NCBI RefSeq assembly: GCF_003711105.1
Contig: NZ_CP023865.1
Span: 4,303,001-4,367,000, forward strand
Length of the DNA: 64,000 nt
Direction: 5' to 3'
Source of the DNA: Actinoplanes teichomyceticus ATCC 31121
Lineage (GTDB): Bacteria; Actinomycetota; Actinomycetes; Mycobacteriales; Micromonosporaceae
Shown: positions 1-8,319 of the stretch, piece after piece
How the letters are laid out: each line of letters begins with the position of its first letter
How positions within the stretch are numbered: position 1 is the stretch's first letter
Position numbers and translations under genes: made by a program
Notes under the pieces: model-generated
What the model was told of the DNA's origin: nothing
Databases searched by the model: none
What the model saw: only the letters and a program-made list of their open reading frames with translations

Positions 1-1
1 G

Positions 2-898
2 CGGATGCAGTACGAGGTCAAGTCGAACATGACCATGTCGCAGATCGTGCGGTTGCGCGACGCCGGGGTGGTCAGTGTCCAGCCCGGGATCGAGAACCTG
101 AGCTCCCGGGTCCTGAAGATCATGGACAAGGGCGTCAGCGGCACCCACAACGTGCGGTTCCTGCGCGACGCGGAGAGCAACGGGATGTCGGTGGCCTGGA
201 ACTACCTGTACGGCTTCCCCGGCGAGGCGCCCGAGGACTACGAGCCGATCATGGAGCAGCTGCCGGCCCTGCACCACCTGCACCCGCCGACCGGCGCGAA
301 CCGAATCGCCCTGGAACGGTTCAGCCCCTACTTCGACCGGCCCGAGCTGGGCTTCGCCGGCCGGCGCCCGCACTGGCAGTACTCGCTCATCTACGATCTG
401 CCCGACCGCGAGCTGGCCGACCTGGCGTACCTGTTCGAGACCGACGACCAGGGCATCGACGCGAAGCTGGCGGACCGGCTGGAGAGCGCTCTGGAGGAAT
501 GGTCGGGCCACTACGTCCTGAGCAGGCTGAGCTATGCCGACGACGGCGCGCGGATCCGGCTCGTCAACTCCCGGCCCGGGTTCGCCTGGCGCGAGCTGAC
601 CCTGTCGGACCCCACCGAGCGGGCGCTGTTCCACGCCCTGGCCGACCCCCGATCCCTGCCGCACCTGGTCCGCCTCGCCGGTGGCCCGGACGCCGGATGG
701 CCCGGGGAACGGGTCGCCGAGCTGCTGCAAGACTGGCGCCGGCTCGGGCTGATCTTCGTCGAGGCCGATCGTGCGGTGCGGCTGGCCACCGAGGACGAGA
801 ACCAGTTGATGCTGCGGATCCGGCACGAGACGGACACGTCCGGCGGTCCGGAGCTGGCGTTCGAGCAGGCCGGGGAGTTCACGTGCGTAGACATCTGA
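2..898 (+). CDS. RiPP maturation radical SAM protein, C-terminal part (5' end outside window)
   Basis: This is the C-terminal ~298 residues of a radical SAM enzyme. The frame is already open at base 2, so the N-terminus with the CxxxCxxC cluster motif lies outside the window. Seen: VSVQPGIENLSSRVLKIMDKG, then WNYLYGFPGE, then RFSPYFDRPELGF and YSLIYDLPD. These match the B12-binding radical SAM family known as 'ribosomal peptide maturation radical SAM protein 1' (TIGR03975-like). The tail after about residue 200 resembles the winged-helix-like C-terminal extension of that family. Enzymes of this family modify ribosomal peptides; the substrate peptide is not visible here and should lie to the left. 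The stop overlaps the next gene's GTG start by 16 bp, so the two are probably translated together. Confidence 0.85.
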   Translation, partial: RMQYEVKSNMTMSQIVRLRDAGVVSVQPGIENLSSRVLKIMDKGVSGTHNVRFLRDAESNGMSVAWNYLYGFPGEAPEDYEPIMEQLPALHHLHPPTGANRIALERFSPYFDRPELGFAGRRPHWQYSLIYDLPDRELADLAYLFETDDQGIDAKLADRLESALEEWSGHYVLSRLSYADDGARIRLVNSRPGFAWRELTLSDPTERALFHALADPRSLPHLVRLAGGPDAGWPGERVAELLQDWRRLGLIFVEADRAVRLATEDENQLMLRIRHETDTSGGPELAFEQAGEFTCVDI

Positions 899-1458
899 CG
901 GTGGCCCCGCCGGCGCCGGCCGGCGAGCGGGTGCGGGAGCTGTACCGCGGCGGGATCCGGTCGGTGGCGCTGGACGAGCCGATCTCGCTGCGCTCCCCCG
1001 AGCCGCGCGACCTGCACGCCCTCGACTTCGTCCGGGTCGCCACCGCGCGCGGGCTGCTGGTGCGCTGGCACCTGCGTACCGGCCGGCGGGCCGACCCGGA
1101 GCTCGTCGCCCGGGACCTGACCCACCTGCAGCCGCCGGCCTCCCTGGACGGCCGGGGGTCGCAGGAGCGGCTGCGCGAGTGGCACCGCAGGTTCTACATC
1201 GGGCGCTGCGTCTGGCGCCGGGGCCCCGGGTTCGTGCAGATCCGGGATCGCCGCGACGGCGTGCTGCAACTGTTCGACCTGTCCGAGGACGACTACGTGC
1301 GCGCGGTCCTGCAGCTGGAACAGCAGCGGGCCGCGGAGGTCGACCCGCAGGTGCTGGACGCGATGCGCGACGAACGGCTGGTGCTGCGCCTGGGCGACCT
1401 GGACTGGTGGGCGCCCGCTTTGATCGACCGCTGGCCGGTGCCGTCGATGGTGCTGTGA
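883..1458 (+). CDS. DUF5825-like protein of the RiPP cluster
   Basis: A 191-residue protein, taken from a GTG at 883 that sits inside the end of the radical SAM gene. It begins VRRHLTVAPP and has no membrane segment or signal peptide. It is rich in Arg and acidic residues, with the motif SVALDEPISL near residue 30 and FYIGRCVWRRGPGFVQIRDR in the C-terminal half. I recall proteins of this size and style, grouped as DUF5825, beside maturation radical SAM genes in actinobacteria. The family assignment is from memory and tentative. Its job is unknown; a partner or recognition role for the neighbouring enzyme is only an inference from position. Confidence 0.6.
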   Translation: MRRHLTVAPPAPAGERVRELYRGGIRSVALDEPISLRSPEPRDLHALDFVRVATARGLLVRWHLRTGRRADPELVARDLTHLQPPASLDGRGSQERLREWHRRFYIGRCVWRRGPGFVQIRDRRDGVLQLFDLSEDDYVRAVLQLEQQRAAEVDPQVLDAMRDERLVLRLGDLDWWAPALIDRWPVPSMVL

Positions 1459-1486
1459 CCGTTGCGACGAGGGACGAGGAGACGAC

Positions 1487-1828
1487 GTGGTCGACCAGAT
1501 CGCCGCCGCGGTGCTGGCCTGCGCGGTGCTGGGCCTGCTGGTGTGGCGCGGATTCTTCACCCCGCCCGGCTCGTTCGGGTCCTGGGCGATGTTCTCGCAC
1601 ATCAGCGCGTACCGGGCCCGGCTGCGCGACAGCACCGACGACGCGCCGATCTCCCCGTGGGACTACGAGCTGCGACACGACCACTTCAACTCCGCCGCCG
1701 GTCTCGGCTCGCTGGTGACCTACCTGGAGCAGGAGCGCGGCCGGCACGTGGTCGGCGAGGGCGTCGTGCTGCTGCCGTTCCGCTACGTGAAGGTCGCGGT
1801 CCGCAACGGCGAGGTGGTCCGTGCCTGA
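1487..1828 (+). CDS. small single-pass membrane protein preceding HTTM protein (SdpA-like?)
   Basis: A 113-residue protein with a GTG start at 1487 behind a GAGGAG ribosome site. Residues 3-22 (QIAAAVLACAVLGLLVWRGF) form one membrane segment or uncleaved signal. They are followed by FTPPGSFGSWAMFSHIS and a soluble acidic/basic domain of about 80 residues. The stop overlaps the HTTM gene start by 8 bp. In the Bacillus Sdp system a small protein, SdpA, accompanies the HTTM-domain protein SdpB, and both are needed to mature the SdpC peptide. This pair has the same layout, but I cannot prove homology by eye. It probably works with the next gene in peptide maturation or export. Confidence 0.6.
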   Translation: MVDQIAAAVLACAVLGLLVWRGFFTPPGSFGSWAMFSHISAYRARLRDSTDDAPISPWDYELRHDHFNSAAGLGSLVTYLEQERGRHVVGEGVVLLPFRYVKVAVRNGEVVRA

Positions 1829-2750
1829 CCTGTTACCCATCGGCGGTACGACGGCCGGTCCGGCGCTGTGCCTGTTCCGCCTGATCCTGGGCGTCGCCCT
1901 GCTCTGGAAGATCATCGCGGATCACCGGTTCGGCATGGCCCGGTTCTTCGACCTCGATCCGAAGTCGCTGCTGCGCTGGCGCTACGAGCGCGACGAGATG
2001 GCCGTGAAGCTGCTGCTGAGCCCCTCGGCGTTCCGGGTGTTCTACACCGCCCGGGCGGTGGCGGTGGGCTGCCTGCTCGCCGGGATCCTGACCCCGCTGG
2101 CGGCCGGCGTGGTGGCCGCCTGGTGCCTGTTCGAGTTCACGTTCGACCGCAAGTTCAACACGCTGTTCCTGGGCCTGATGTGCGTGCCGTTCGTCTTCAC
2201 CTCCGGGGCCGACGCGTATCTGAGCCTGCAGTCGCTGCTGGACTCCGGCTCCCCGGCGGCGTTCTTCACCCCGCCCGCCCCGGACGGCGAGCTGACCTCC
2301 TGGCCGCAGGTCGCCGCCGTGGCGCTGATGTGCCAGGTGTACTGGAGCAGCACCTGGTACAAGGCCGCGTCCCGCCAATTCACCAGCGGCGACACCCTCC
2401 AGAAGACCTTCGAGCAGCTGGCCTCCGTGCAGGCGGACCTGCCGCCGGGGCGCCGGGAGTACTACTTCCCGGACTGGTTCACCCGCCGCTTCGCCACCGC
2501 CGATCCGGCCGTCGCCCGCCGCTGGCGACTGCCCTCGCTGGCGACCATCGCGGTGGAGGGCGCGCTGCCGCTGCTGCTGATCTTCCCGTTCACCTGGCCG
2601 CTGGGCGCGCTGCTCGGCCTGGCGATGCACGCCGCGTTCACCTCGATCCTGCCGAAACGGCTGGTGCCCTTCGGGCTCGCCTCGGTCGGCACCTACCTGC
2701 TCTTCCTGCCGCAGCACACGTTCGTGACCCTGGTCGGAGGACTGACGTGA
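1821..2750 (+). CDS. HTTM-domain (vitamin K-dependent carboxylase-like) membrane protein
   Basis: A 309-residue integral membrane protein with a GTG start. Several hydrophobic segments are visible (about residues 12-33, 75-105, 110-125, 165-180, 245-275 and 285-305). The stretches ALCLFRLILGVALLWK, FDRKFNTLFLGLMCVPFVF and VYWSSTWYKAASRQFTSGD are typical of the HTTM fold shared by gamma-glutamyl carboxylase, SdpB and other bacterial membrane proteins in peptide clusters. The gene overlaps its upstream partner by 8 bp and the downstream methyltransferase by 4 bp (GTGA), so it sits in one transcription unit with the radical SAM gene. Its reaction is unknown. A role in maturation, export or immunity is inferred from the neighbourhood. 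Confidence 0.75.
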   Translation: MPDLLPIGGTTAGPALCLFRLILGVALLWKIIADHRFGMARFFDLDPKSLLRWRYERDEMAVKLLLSPSAFRVFYTARAVAVGCLLAGILTPLAAGVVAAWCLFEFTFDRKFNTLFLGLMCVPFVFTSGADAYLSLQSLLDSGSPAAFFTPPAPDGELTSWPQVAAVALMCQVYWSSTWYKAASRQFTSGDTLQKTFEQLASVQADLPPGRREYYFPDWFTRRFATADPAVARRWRLPSLATIAVEGALPLLLIFPFTWPLGALLGLAMHAAFTSILPKRLVPFGLASVGTYLLFLPQHTFVTLVGGLT

Positions 2751-3526
2751 CGGACCCCGCCGTGCGGGCCGCGGACAGCTTCGGCGCCCGTGCCCGCGAG
2801 TACGACCGGCTGCGCCCCGGCTACCCCGCCGAGGCGCTGACCACGGCCGTCGCCGCGCAGGGCGGGGCCCGGCCGGGCCCCGCCCTGGACATCGGCTGCG
2901 GCACCGGCAAACTCGCCGGCGCGCTGCGCGGGCTGGGATACGACGTGCTCGGCGTGGAACCGGACCCGCGGATGGCCGCGGTCGCCACGGCGAACGGGGT
3001 GGCGGTGGAGGTCGCCGCGTTCGAGGACTGGGACGACGCCGGACGCCGGTTCGGCACGGTCGCGTGCGGGCAGGCGTGGCACTGGCTGCGTCCCGGATAC
3101 CGGTCCCGGCGGGCGGCGCGGCTGCTGCGCCCGGGCGGGAACCTGCTGCTGGCCTGGAACTTCGGCACGCTGAACCCGCTGATCGCGCGTGGTCTCCACC
3201 GGGTCTACGCCGGCCTCCTGCCCGACGGGCTGCCGGCCGGGCAGGACGGCCTGGCGGACCTGGACGAGTCCGACGCGGCGAACTACGCGCGCGAGCTGCG
3301 CGAGCACGGCCTGCGGAACGTGACGACGACCGTCCTGCCGTGGTACGAGGTGCTCACCGGGCAGCAGTGGTGCGACCTGCTCAGCACCGAGAGCCGGCAC
3401 CTGGCCCTGCCGGAGGGGACGAGGCGGCGGCTGCTGCGCGAGGTCGGCCGATTCCTCGACCGCAACGGCGGCCGGATCCGGGTGGACTACCGGTGCACCC
3501 TGGTGAGCGCCACCGCCGAGGGCTGA
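2747..3526 (+). CDS. class I SAM-dependent methyltransferase
   Basis: A 259-residue methyltransferase, GTG start overlapping the HTTM stop (GTGA). Motif I is ALDIGCGTGKLAGAL (about residues 45-59). The acidic residue at the end of beta 2 is in VLGVEPDPRM, and motif post-I/II is GQAWHWLRPGYRSRRAARLL. The N-terminal SFGARAREYDRLRPGYP and the AWHW stretch define a common actinobacterial family; a frameshifted paralogue lies at 60305-61067. The substrate cannot be read from sequence. As last gene of the overlapping RiPP unit it could methylate the peptide or an intermediate, but it could also be a passenger. Confidence 0.85.
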   Translation: MTDPAVRAADSFGARAREYDRLRPGYPAEALTTAVAAQGGARPGPALDIGCGTGKLAGALRGLGYDVLGVEPDPRMAAVATANGVAVEVAAFEDWDDAGRRFGTVACGQAWHWLRPGYRSRRAARLLRPGGNLLLAWNFGTLNPLIARGLHRVYAGLLPDGLPAGQDGLADLDESDAANYARELREHGLRNVTTTVLPWYEVLTGQQWCDLLSTESRHLALPEGTRRRLLREVGRFLDRNGGRIRVDYRCTLVSATAEG

Positions 3527-3529
3527 GGC

Positions 3530-4852
3530 TCACCCGGCGGTCGCCGGGTTCCGCGCGCCCGGCTCCGCGGCCAGCTGCCGTACGGCCGGGGCCAGGTGGT
3601 TGACGACCGCCATCACCGCCAGGCCGGCGGCGATCGCGATCAGCGGGACGTCGGCGCCGTACGCGTCGGCGAGCACCCCGCAGAGCAGCGGGGCCGGCCA
3701 GGCGAAGCCCATCGCGGCCAGGTTCATCGACGTCAGCACACGCGCCGTCATCGCGTCCGGCACCGTCGTCACCACCCGCGTGGCGAACACCACGTTCAGC
3801 GGGGTGACGAACGCGATGCTCACGCCCAGGCACAGCGCGGCGAGCCAGGGCCGGTCGGCGAGCAGCACCAGGCCGCCGACCCCGGCCGCGACCATCCACG
3901 AGACGGCCAAAACGATCCGGTCGCCGGGCACGCGCCGGACCACCCACTCGGTGGCGAGCGTGCCGGCCAGCCCGCACCCCGTGGCGATGGCCTCGGCGGC
4001 GCCGATCGTCGACGGCGAGGCGCCGTTCTCGCGCAGCGCGACGACGAAGAGGAATCCGATCCCGGCGAAGAGCATGTTCGTCAGCGCGGACCAGAGCAGC
4101 GCGTACCGCAGGAAGGGGCCGCGCCGGATGTGGCTCAGCCCGGACATCAGGTCGCGGCGGATCGGCGTCCGGGCGGGATCGGGCGGTTCGCCGGTGTCCG
4201 GCCCCAGCGGTGTGCGCAGCAGGACGGCGGTCAGCGCGACGGCCACGAACGACAGCGCGTCGGCGAGAAACGGCGCCCACCGGGCCAGCGTGAACAGCAG
4301 CCCACCCAGCGGCGCGCCGGCCAGCTGGGCCCCGTAGTCACGGGCCTCGGCCCGGGTGAACGCCGCCTTGAGCTGCTCGGCCGCGACGATCCGTTTCACC
4401 AGCGGCGACGCTGCCGCGTTGAAGACCGCCGACGCCAGGCCCTGGATCAGCGCCAGAGCCGTGACCAGCGGCAACCACAGGCGTCCGGCGGCGGCGATCG
4501 AGCAGAGCGCGGCCGCGCCGGCCGCCTGGACCAGCGCCGCGCCGGCCAGCAGCCGGCGTCGCGGGTACCGGTCGGCGGCCACGCCCGCGGGCAGCAGACC
4601 GGCCAGCAGGCCGACCGCCGCGCACGTGCCGACCAGGCCGGCCGCTGCGGCGGAGCCGGTGAACGCGAGGACCAGCAACGGCAGCGCCAGCGCGGAGATG
4701 CTGGAGCCCAGCCGGGACAGCGCCGTGCCGGACCACCAGAGGTTGTAGTCACGGTTGCGCCACAGGGGCGCGGATTTCCGGGGCTGCCGCGCGGTCGGTC
4801 GCCGTTGTCCGTGGACCACGTCGTACACCCTATCCGATGCAACGATCAGCAT
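3530..4852 (-). CDS. MFS transporter (MFS_3 / EntS-type exporter)
   Basis: A 440-residue major facilitator protein with about 12 hydrophobic segments. After a basic N-terminus it reads PLWRNRDYNLWWSGTALSRLG, the usual opening of the MFS_3 drug/siderophore exporter group. The loop 2-3 motif is present as GVAADRYPRRRLLAG. I chose the ATG at 4852 (MLIVASDRVYDVV) because an AAGG site precedes it; an in-frame GTG at 4924 would add 24 residues. It is convergent with the methyltransferase at 3526. It could export the product of the left-hand cluster, but orientation and lack of overlap make that uncertain. Confidence 0.85.
   Translation of the reverse strand: MLIVASDRVYDVVHGQRRPTARQPRKSAPLWRNRDYNLWWSGTALSRLGSSISALALPLLVLAFTGSAAAAGLVGTCAAVGLLAGLLPAGVAADRYPRRRLLAGAALVQAAGAAALCSIAAAGRLWLPLVTALALIQGLASAVFNAAASPLVKRIVAAEQLKAAFTRAEARDYGAQLAGAPLGGLLFTLARWAPFLADALSFVAVALTAVLLRTPLGPDTGEPPDPARTPIRRDLMSGLSHIRRGPFLRYALLWSALTNMLFAGIGFLFVVALRENGASPSTIGAAEAIATGCGLAGTLATEWVVRRVPGDRIVLAVSWMVAAGVGGLVLLADRPWLAALCLGVSIAFVTPLNVVFATRVVTTVPDAMTARVLTSMNLAAMGFAWPAPLLCGVLADAYGADVPLIAIAAGLAVMAVVNHLAPAVRQLAAEPGARNPATAG
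3532..3549. terminator. small hairpin between convergent genes
   Basis: ACCCGGC-ggtc-GCCGGGT, a perfect 7-bp stem with a 4-base loop, lies at the junction of the convergent methyltransferase (ends 3526) and MFS gene (ends 3530), inside the 3' end of the latter. There is no T-tract, so it is a weak bidirectional terminator candidate. Confidence 0.35.
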
Positions 4853-4955
4853 CGATGCCTTACTCGCGGCGAATCCGCCGGAGCGTTGCTCGGCCGTGGT
4901 GTCCGGGGACGACCGCGTGGCCACGGCCGGTGGCGATCAGCGGCCGTGCGGTGGG

Positions 4956-5792
4956 TCAGTGGAAGCGTTCGACGAAGGCGAGCGCGGTGTCGGCGACCTC
5001 GCGCCAGCCGCTGTCGATGGTCAGCGAGTGGCCCCGGTTCTCGATCTCGACGATCTCGGTGACGCCGGGGTTGTCCCGCTGCTGCCGGTAGGAGGCGTTG
5101 GCGATCGACCACGGCACGGTGTGGTCCCGCTCCCCCGAGATGATCAGCAGCGGGCCGCGGTCCGGGTTGCCGGTGTCCACCCGGGCCTCCGACCACGGGT
5201 TGAAGTTCGCGGCCGCGGCCTGGAACAGCGGCTCGCCCGAGGCCGGCACCGCGTAGGTGGCGTACAGTTCGCGGGCTTCCTCCTCGGTGACGGCGTTGGC
5301 GAAGCCGTACCGGAACTGCTCGTAGGTCAGCGGCACGGCCCGGTGATAGTTGGCCGGGTTGCCGAGCACCGCGCTCGCCACCCGCAGGGCGGAGATCGGC
5401 AGCGGCAGCACCCCGCGGAACGGCGCCGGGTCGATCGCGACGGACGCCGCGGACAGGCCGCGCCCGGCGACGATCTGGGTGATCAGGCCGCCGAACGAGT
5501 GACCCACCACGGCCGGCTTACGGTCGAGCCGGCCGATCAGATCGCAGAAGTGGTCGGCGACCTGGCCGACGCTCTTGCGGGCGAACACCTCCGGGTGGGC
5601 GTTGGCCTCCTCGACCGTCTCCGGGTCGTCCGGCCAGCCGGCCACCACCGGCGCGTACCCGGCGGCGGCGAACACCTCGGCCCACCGCTGCCAGCTCGAC
5701 GGCAGCAACCACAGCCCGTGGATGAACACCACCGGCGGCTTGCCGCCGGCGTTGGCCGCCTCTACCCGGTCCAGATCGGTCTGCAGGGACAT
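4956..5792 (-). CDS. alpha/beta hydrolase
   Basis: A 278-residue alpha/beta hydrolase. Seen: the oxyanion motif VVFIHGLWLLPSSW near the N-terminus, the nucleophile elbow VVGHSFGGLITQ with Ser, an Asp in ISGERDHTVPW and a His in NRGHSLTIDSGW, giving a complete triad. There is no signal peptide, so it is cytosolic. I chose the ATG at 5792 over the GTG at 5798 because AGAGGTGA is spaced properly for the ATG. The substrate is unknown; related proteins act on esters, epoxides or lactones. Just upstream on the same strand is the wreck of another hydrolase (5795-6118), 2 bp away, suggesting a former two-gene unit. Confidence 0.85.
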   Translation of the reverse strand: MSLQTDLDRVEAANAGGKPPVVFIHGLWLLPSSWQRWAEVFAAAGYAPVVAGWPDDPETVEEANAHPEVFARKSVGQVADHFCDLIGRLDRKPAVVGHSFGGLITQIVAGRGLSAASVAIDPAPFRGVLPLPISALRVASAVLGNPANYHRAVPLTYEQFRYGFANAVTEEEARELYATYAVPASGEPLFQAAAANFNPWSEARVDTGNPDRGPLLIISGERDHTVPWSIANASYRQQRDNPGVTEIVEIENRGHSLTIDSGWREVADTALAFVERFH

Positions 5793-5794
5793 GC

Positions 5795-6118
5795 TCACCT
5801 CTCGTTGAGAACGGCGCGCGGGAACGCGATCGCCTGGGTGATGGCGGCCTCGGCGGCGCGGGTCTCGCGCACGGCGTTGAGCATCACGAGGTCGTGGATG
5901 ACGCCCCGGTAGCCCACGGCGGTGACGGGCAGTGCGTGTGGTTGCTGCCGAACGCCCAGCCGGCGCCGTGGAGGTAGAGGACCACCGGCGCCTCGGGACT
6001 CCGCACCTCGTCGACGGTCCTGCGGCCCCTCGGTCGGGCCTGGATCGAAAAGGTACGGCGGATCCGCCGCCGCCTCGACGAAAGCCTGCGCGGCGGCTTC
6101 GAGCAGGGGTCCGGACAC
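5795..6118 (-). pseudogene. decayed alpha/beta hydrolase-3 (lipase/esterase family)
   Basis: The remains of an acetyl-hydrolase/lipase-type gene, read leftward from a GTG at 6118 behind AGGAG. The N-terminus SGPLLEAAAQAFVEAAADPP is in one frame. The oxyanion region EVRSPEAPVVLYLHGAGWAF is in the +1 frame (about 5945-6030). The C-terminus LPVTAVGYRGVIHDLVMLNA is back in the first frame. Family members have about 310-320 residues, but the stretch between the HGAGW motif and the C-terminal His region (about 170 residues, including the catalytic Ser and Asp) is missing. So there is a frameshift, a large internal deletion and a second frame change; it cannot be functional. Confidence 0.7.
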
Positions 6119-6306
6119 GGTGGCTCTCCTAGAACGGCGTGACGGGATGGGCGTCACCACGGACGGGTGTCCCATCCCGACGACCACCCCCGGCCGTCCA
6201 CCAGAACGCTAGGCAGCAAAGCGCTCCCACACATGTACCAGAGCGCACGGAAGTTGGCTGAGCGTGCACGGGCGAAAGGGGGTTTTCGCAGCTAGGAGCG
6301 TTCGTC

Positions 6307-6318
6307 TACATTGCCGGC
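6307..6318 (+). promoter_or_regulatory. putative -10 of a leaderless AraC transcript
   Basis: TACATT at 6307-6312 lies 6 bases before the ATG at 6319, the spacing expected when transcription begins at the start codon. There is no ribosome site upstream. The -35 region is poor (TTCGCA at 6285-6290 gives a 16-base spacer). Leaderless mRNAs are common in actinobacteria. Confidence 0.4.
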
Positions 6319-7257
6319 ATGCCCATCGTTCTCAGCACGGCCGGTCTTGCCGCCCGGGACTGTCGCGAGGCGATCGTCACCACCATGGCGATGTCCTGCG
6401 GCCGCATGGACCTGACCCTGGAGCAACCGGAGTCACCGGTCCGCGCCCACCTGGAGTTCTGGCCGCTGGGCACCGCGGTGCACACGTTCTCCTATCACGG
6501 CACCGGGATGCGGATGACCCAGACCGCCCGGCACGTCCGGCTCGGTACACCCGAGCAGCTCAGCTTCGCTGTCCAGCACACGGCACCGGGCCGCACCCGC
6601 GGATTCGGTGACGAGCGGGTACTCGGCCACGGTGACCTGATGATGACCGACCTCACCGGGGAGTACGAGTACCACCGAGCGCGGGACGGCGGCACCCGGT
6701 CGGTCGGCTTCGACATCAGCTCGCTCGGGGTGACGGTCGACCAGATCCGCCGGGCCGGCCGGGACTTCCTGAGCAACCCCCTGCTCGGCCTCGCCCGGCA
6801 ACACTTCACCTACGTCCTGCACCACGCCGAGCAGCTGTCGATGTCGCCGGCCGCCGCGGCGATCGGCGCGGCCTCCGCCGACCTGGCCCGATCGTTCATC
6901 CTCGCCGCCCAGGGCGACACCGGCAGACGCGAGGCGCTGCACGACACGCTGCTGGCCCGGCTCACCGCGTACGTACGCGCTCACCTGACCGATGCCGACC
7001 TGAGCCCGGCCCGGATCGCCGCGCACCACCACATCTCCGTGCGCCACCTGCATACGCTCTGGTCCAGCAGCACCGGCAGCACCCTGGAACAGTGGATCAT
7101 GATGGAGCGCCTCGCCGGCGCACGCGACCAACTCGCCACCGGCCGGTCGATCACCGCGCTCGCGCACGACTGGGGTTTCACCGACGCCAGCCACTTCACC
7201 CGCCGCTTCCGGCAGGCGTTCGGGGTAGCGCCCCGCGACTGGCGCAAGGAGCCGTGA
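6319..7257 (+). CDS. AraC-family regulator with N-terminal AraC-binding-like domain
   Basis: A 312-residue transcription factor. Residues about 40-180 form the NphR-like sensor domain (LSFAVQHTAPGRTRGF; HGDLMMTDLTGEYEYH). Residues about 210-310 carry two helix-turn-helices, with SPARIAAHHHISVRHLHTLW and ALAHDWGFTDASHFTRRFRQ, the classic AraC signature. It probably regulates a nearby promoter, possibly in the intergenic region 6119-6318 shared with the decayed hydrolase. A paralogue follows 7 bp downstream. Confidence 0.9.
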   Translation: MPIVLSTAGLAARDCREAIVTTMAMSCGRMDLTLEQPESPVRAHLEFWPLGTAVHTFSYHGTGMRMTQTARHVRLGTPEQLSFAVQHTAPGRTRGFGDERVLGHGDLMMTDLTGEYEYHRARDGGTRSVGFDISSLGVTVDQIRRAGRDFLSNPLLGLARQHFTYVLHHAEQLSMSPAAAAIGAASADLARSFILAAQGDTGRREALHDTLLARLTAYVRAHLTDADLSPARIAAHHHISVRHLHTLWSSSTGSTLEQWIMMERLAGARDQLATGRSITALAHDWGFTDASHFTRRFRQAFGVAPRDWRKEP

Positions 7258-7264
7258 GCCACCC

Positions 7265-8245
7265 GTGGTGATCCATCTCGACACCCGCGACCTACCGCCG
7301 CAGGACCGCGCCGACGCCCTGCGCGAGGCCGTGCGGCGAGCCACCGTGCCCGCGACGGTACGACTGGAACAGCCCACCGAAGCGCGCCTGGGGTACTGGC
7401 AGCTCGGCACCGCCACCAGCGTCTACAGCCACGAAGGCTCCGGGCTGCACCTGGCCCGCGGGCCCGCCGAACTACGTCAGGCCGCCCCCGCACTGGTCGC
7501 CCTGGCCATCCAGACCTCGGGCCGCGGCGACTACCGCCAGCACGACGTCGAACGGACCGTCCGCCCCGGCGACCTCATGGTCGTCGACCTGACCGCACCC
7601 TACGACTACCGCTGGAGCGGAACCGGCGGATCGTTCGCCGTCCAGGTCGAACACGCCCAGATCGGCCTGCCGGTGGAAACCATCCGGCGCGCGGCCCGCC
7701 ATCTGCACCGCGACCCGGTGACCTACCGGATGCTGCGCCACCATCTCACCCAGCTGCGCCGCGACGTCGACGACCTCGACACCCTGCCCGGGCCCGCGGC
7801 GCTGGTCGGCACCGCCACCGCCACCCTGGTCCGGGCCCTGATCATGACCGCGGCCGACGAACCCGTCGTCGCACCGGACGACCGCCTGGCCCGCATCCGT
7901 CACTGGATCGTCGAACATCTCGGCGAACCGGACCTGACGCCCGCACGGATCGCCGCCGCGCACGACATCTCCTTGCGCACCCTCTACCACCTGTGGCAGC
8001 ACCCGGCTCTCAGCCTCACTCAGTGGATCACGCACGAGCGGCTCGAAGCCGCTCGCCGAGACCTCACCGTCGCGGGCCGGCAGCCGATCGGCGCGATCGC
8101 CCACCGCTGGGGATTCACCGACACGACCCATTTCAGCCGCCGCTTCCGCGCCGCATTCGGCATGAGCGCCCGGGAATGGCGTCGCCTCCATCACCGGGAG
8201 AACAACCCCGCGGGCCGGGCCGCGCCGAGTCGCGGAACCCCTTGA
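7265..8245 (+). CDS. AraC-family regulator, paralogue of its upstream neighbour
   Basis: A 326-residue AraC/NphR-type regulator with a GTG start 7 bp after the previous stop. The sensor part includes LVALAIQTSGRGDYRQHD and RPGDLMVVDLTAPYDYRW. The DNA-binding part includes TPARIAAAHDISLRTLYHLW and AIAHRWGFTDTTHFSRRFRA. Domain order and length match the upstream gene and the motifs are clearly homologous, so this is a tandem duplication that has diverged. The last 20 residues (Pro/Arg/Gly rich) are an unstructured tail. Confidence 0.9.
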   Translation: MVIHLDTRDLPPQDRADALREAVRRATVPATVRLEQPTEARLGYWQLGTATSVYSHEGSGLHLARGPAELRQAAPALVALAIQTSGRGDYRQHDVERTVRPGDLMVVDLTAPYDYRWSGTGGSFAVQVEHAQIGLPVETIRRAARHLHRDPVTYRMLRHHLTQLRRDVDDLDTLPGPAALVGTATATLVRALIMTAADEPVVAPDDRLARIRHWIVEHLGEPDLTPARIAAAHDISLRTLYHLWQHPALSLTQWITHERLEAARRDLTVAGRQPIGAIAHRWGFTDTTHFSRRFRAAFGMSAREWRRLHHRENNPAGRAAPSRGTP

Positions 8246-8260
8246 TCGCGCTCTGGATAT

Positions 8261-8278
8261 GAACCTGGGTTGAGGTTC
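8261..8278. promoter_or_regulatory. palindromic operator upstream of the MarR-like gene
   Basis: GAACCT-gggttg-AGGTTC is a perfect 6-bp inverted repeat with a 6-base spacer, 42 bases before the MarR-like start. Such palindromes are usual MarR or MerR binding sites, so autoregulation is likely but unproven. Confidence 0.5.
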
Positions 8279-8319
8279 TATCGTGGCCTTCCCCGATCGT
8301 TCGCACCGAAGGTGGACAC

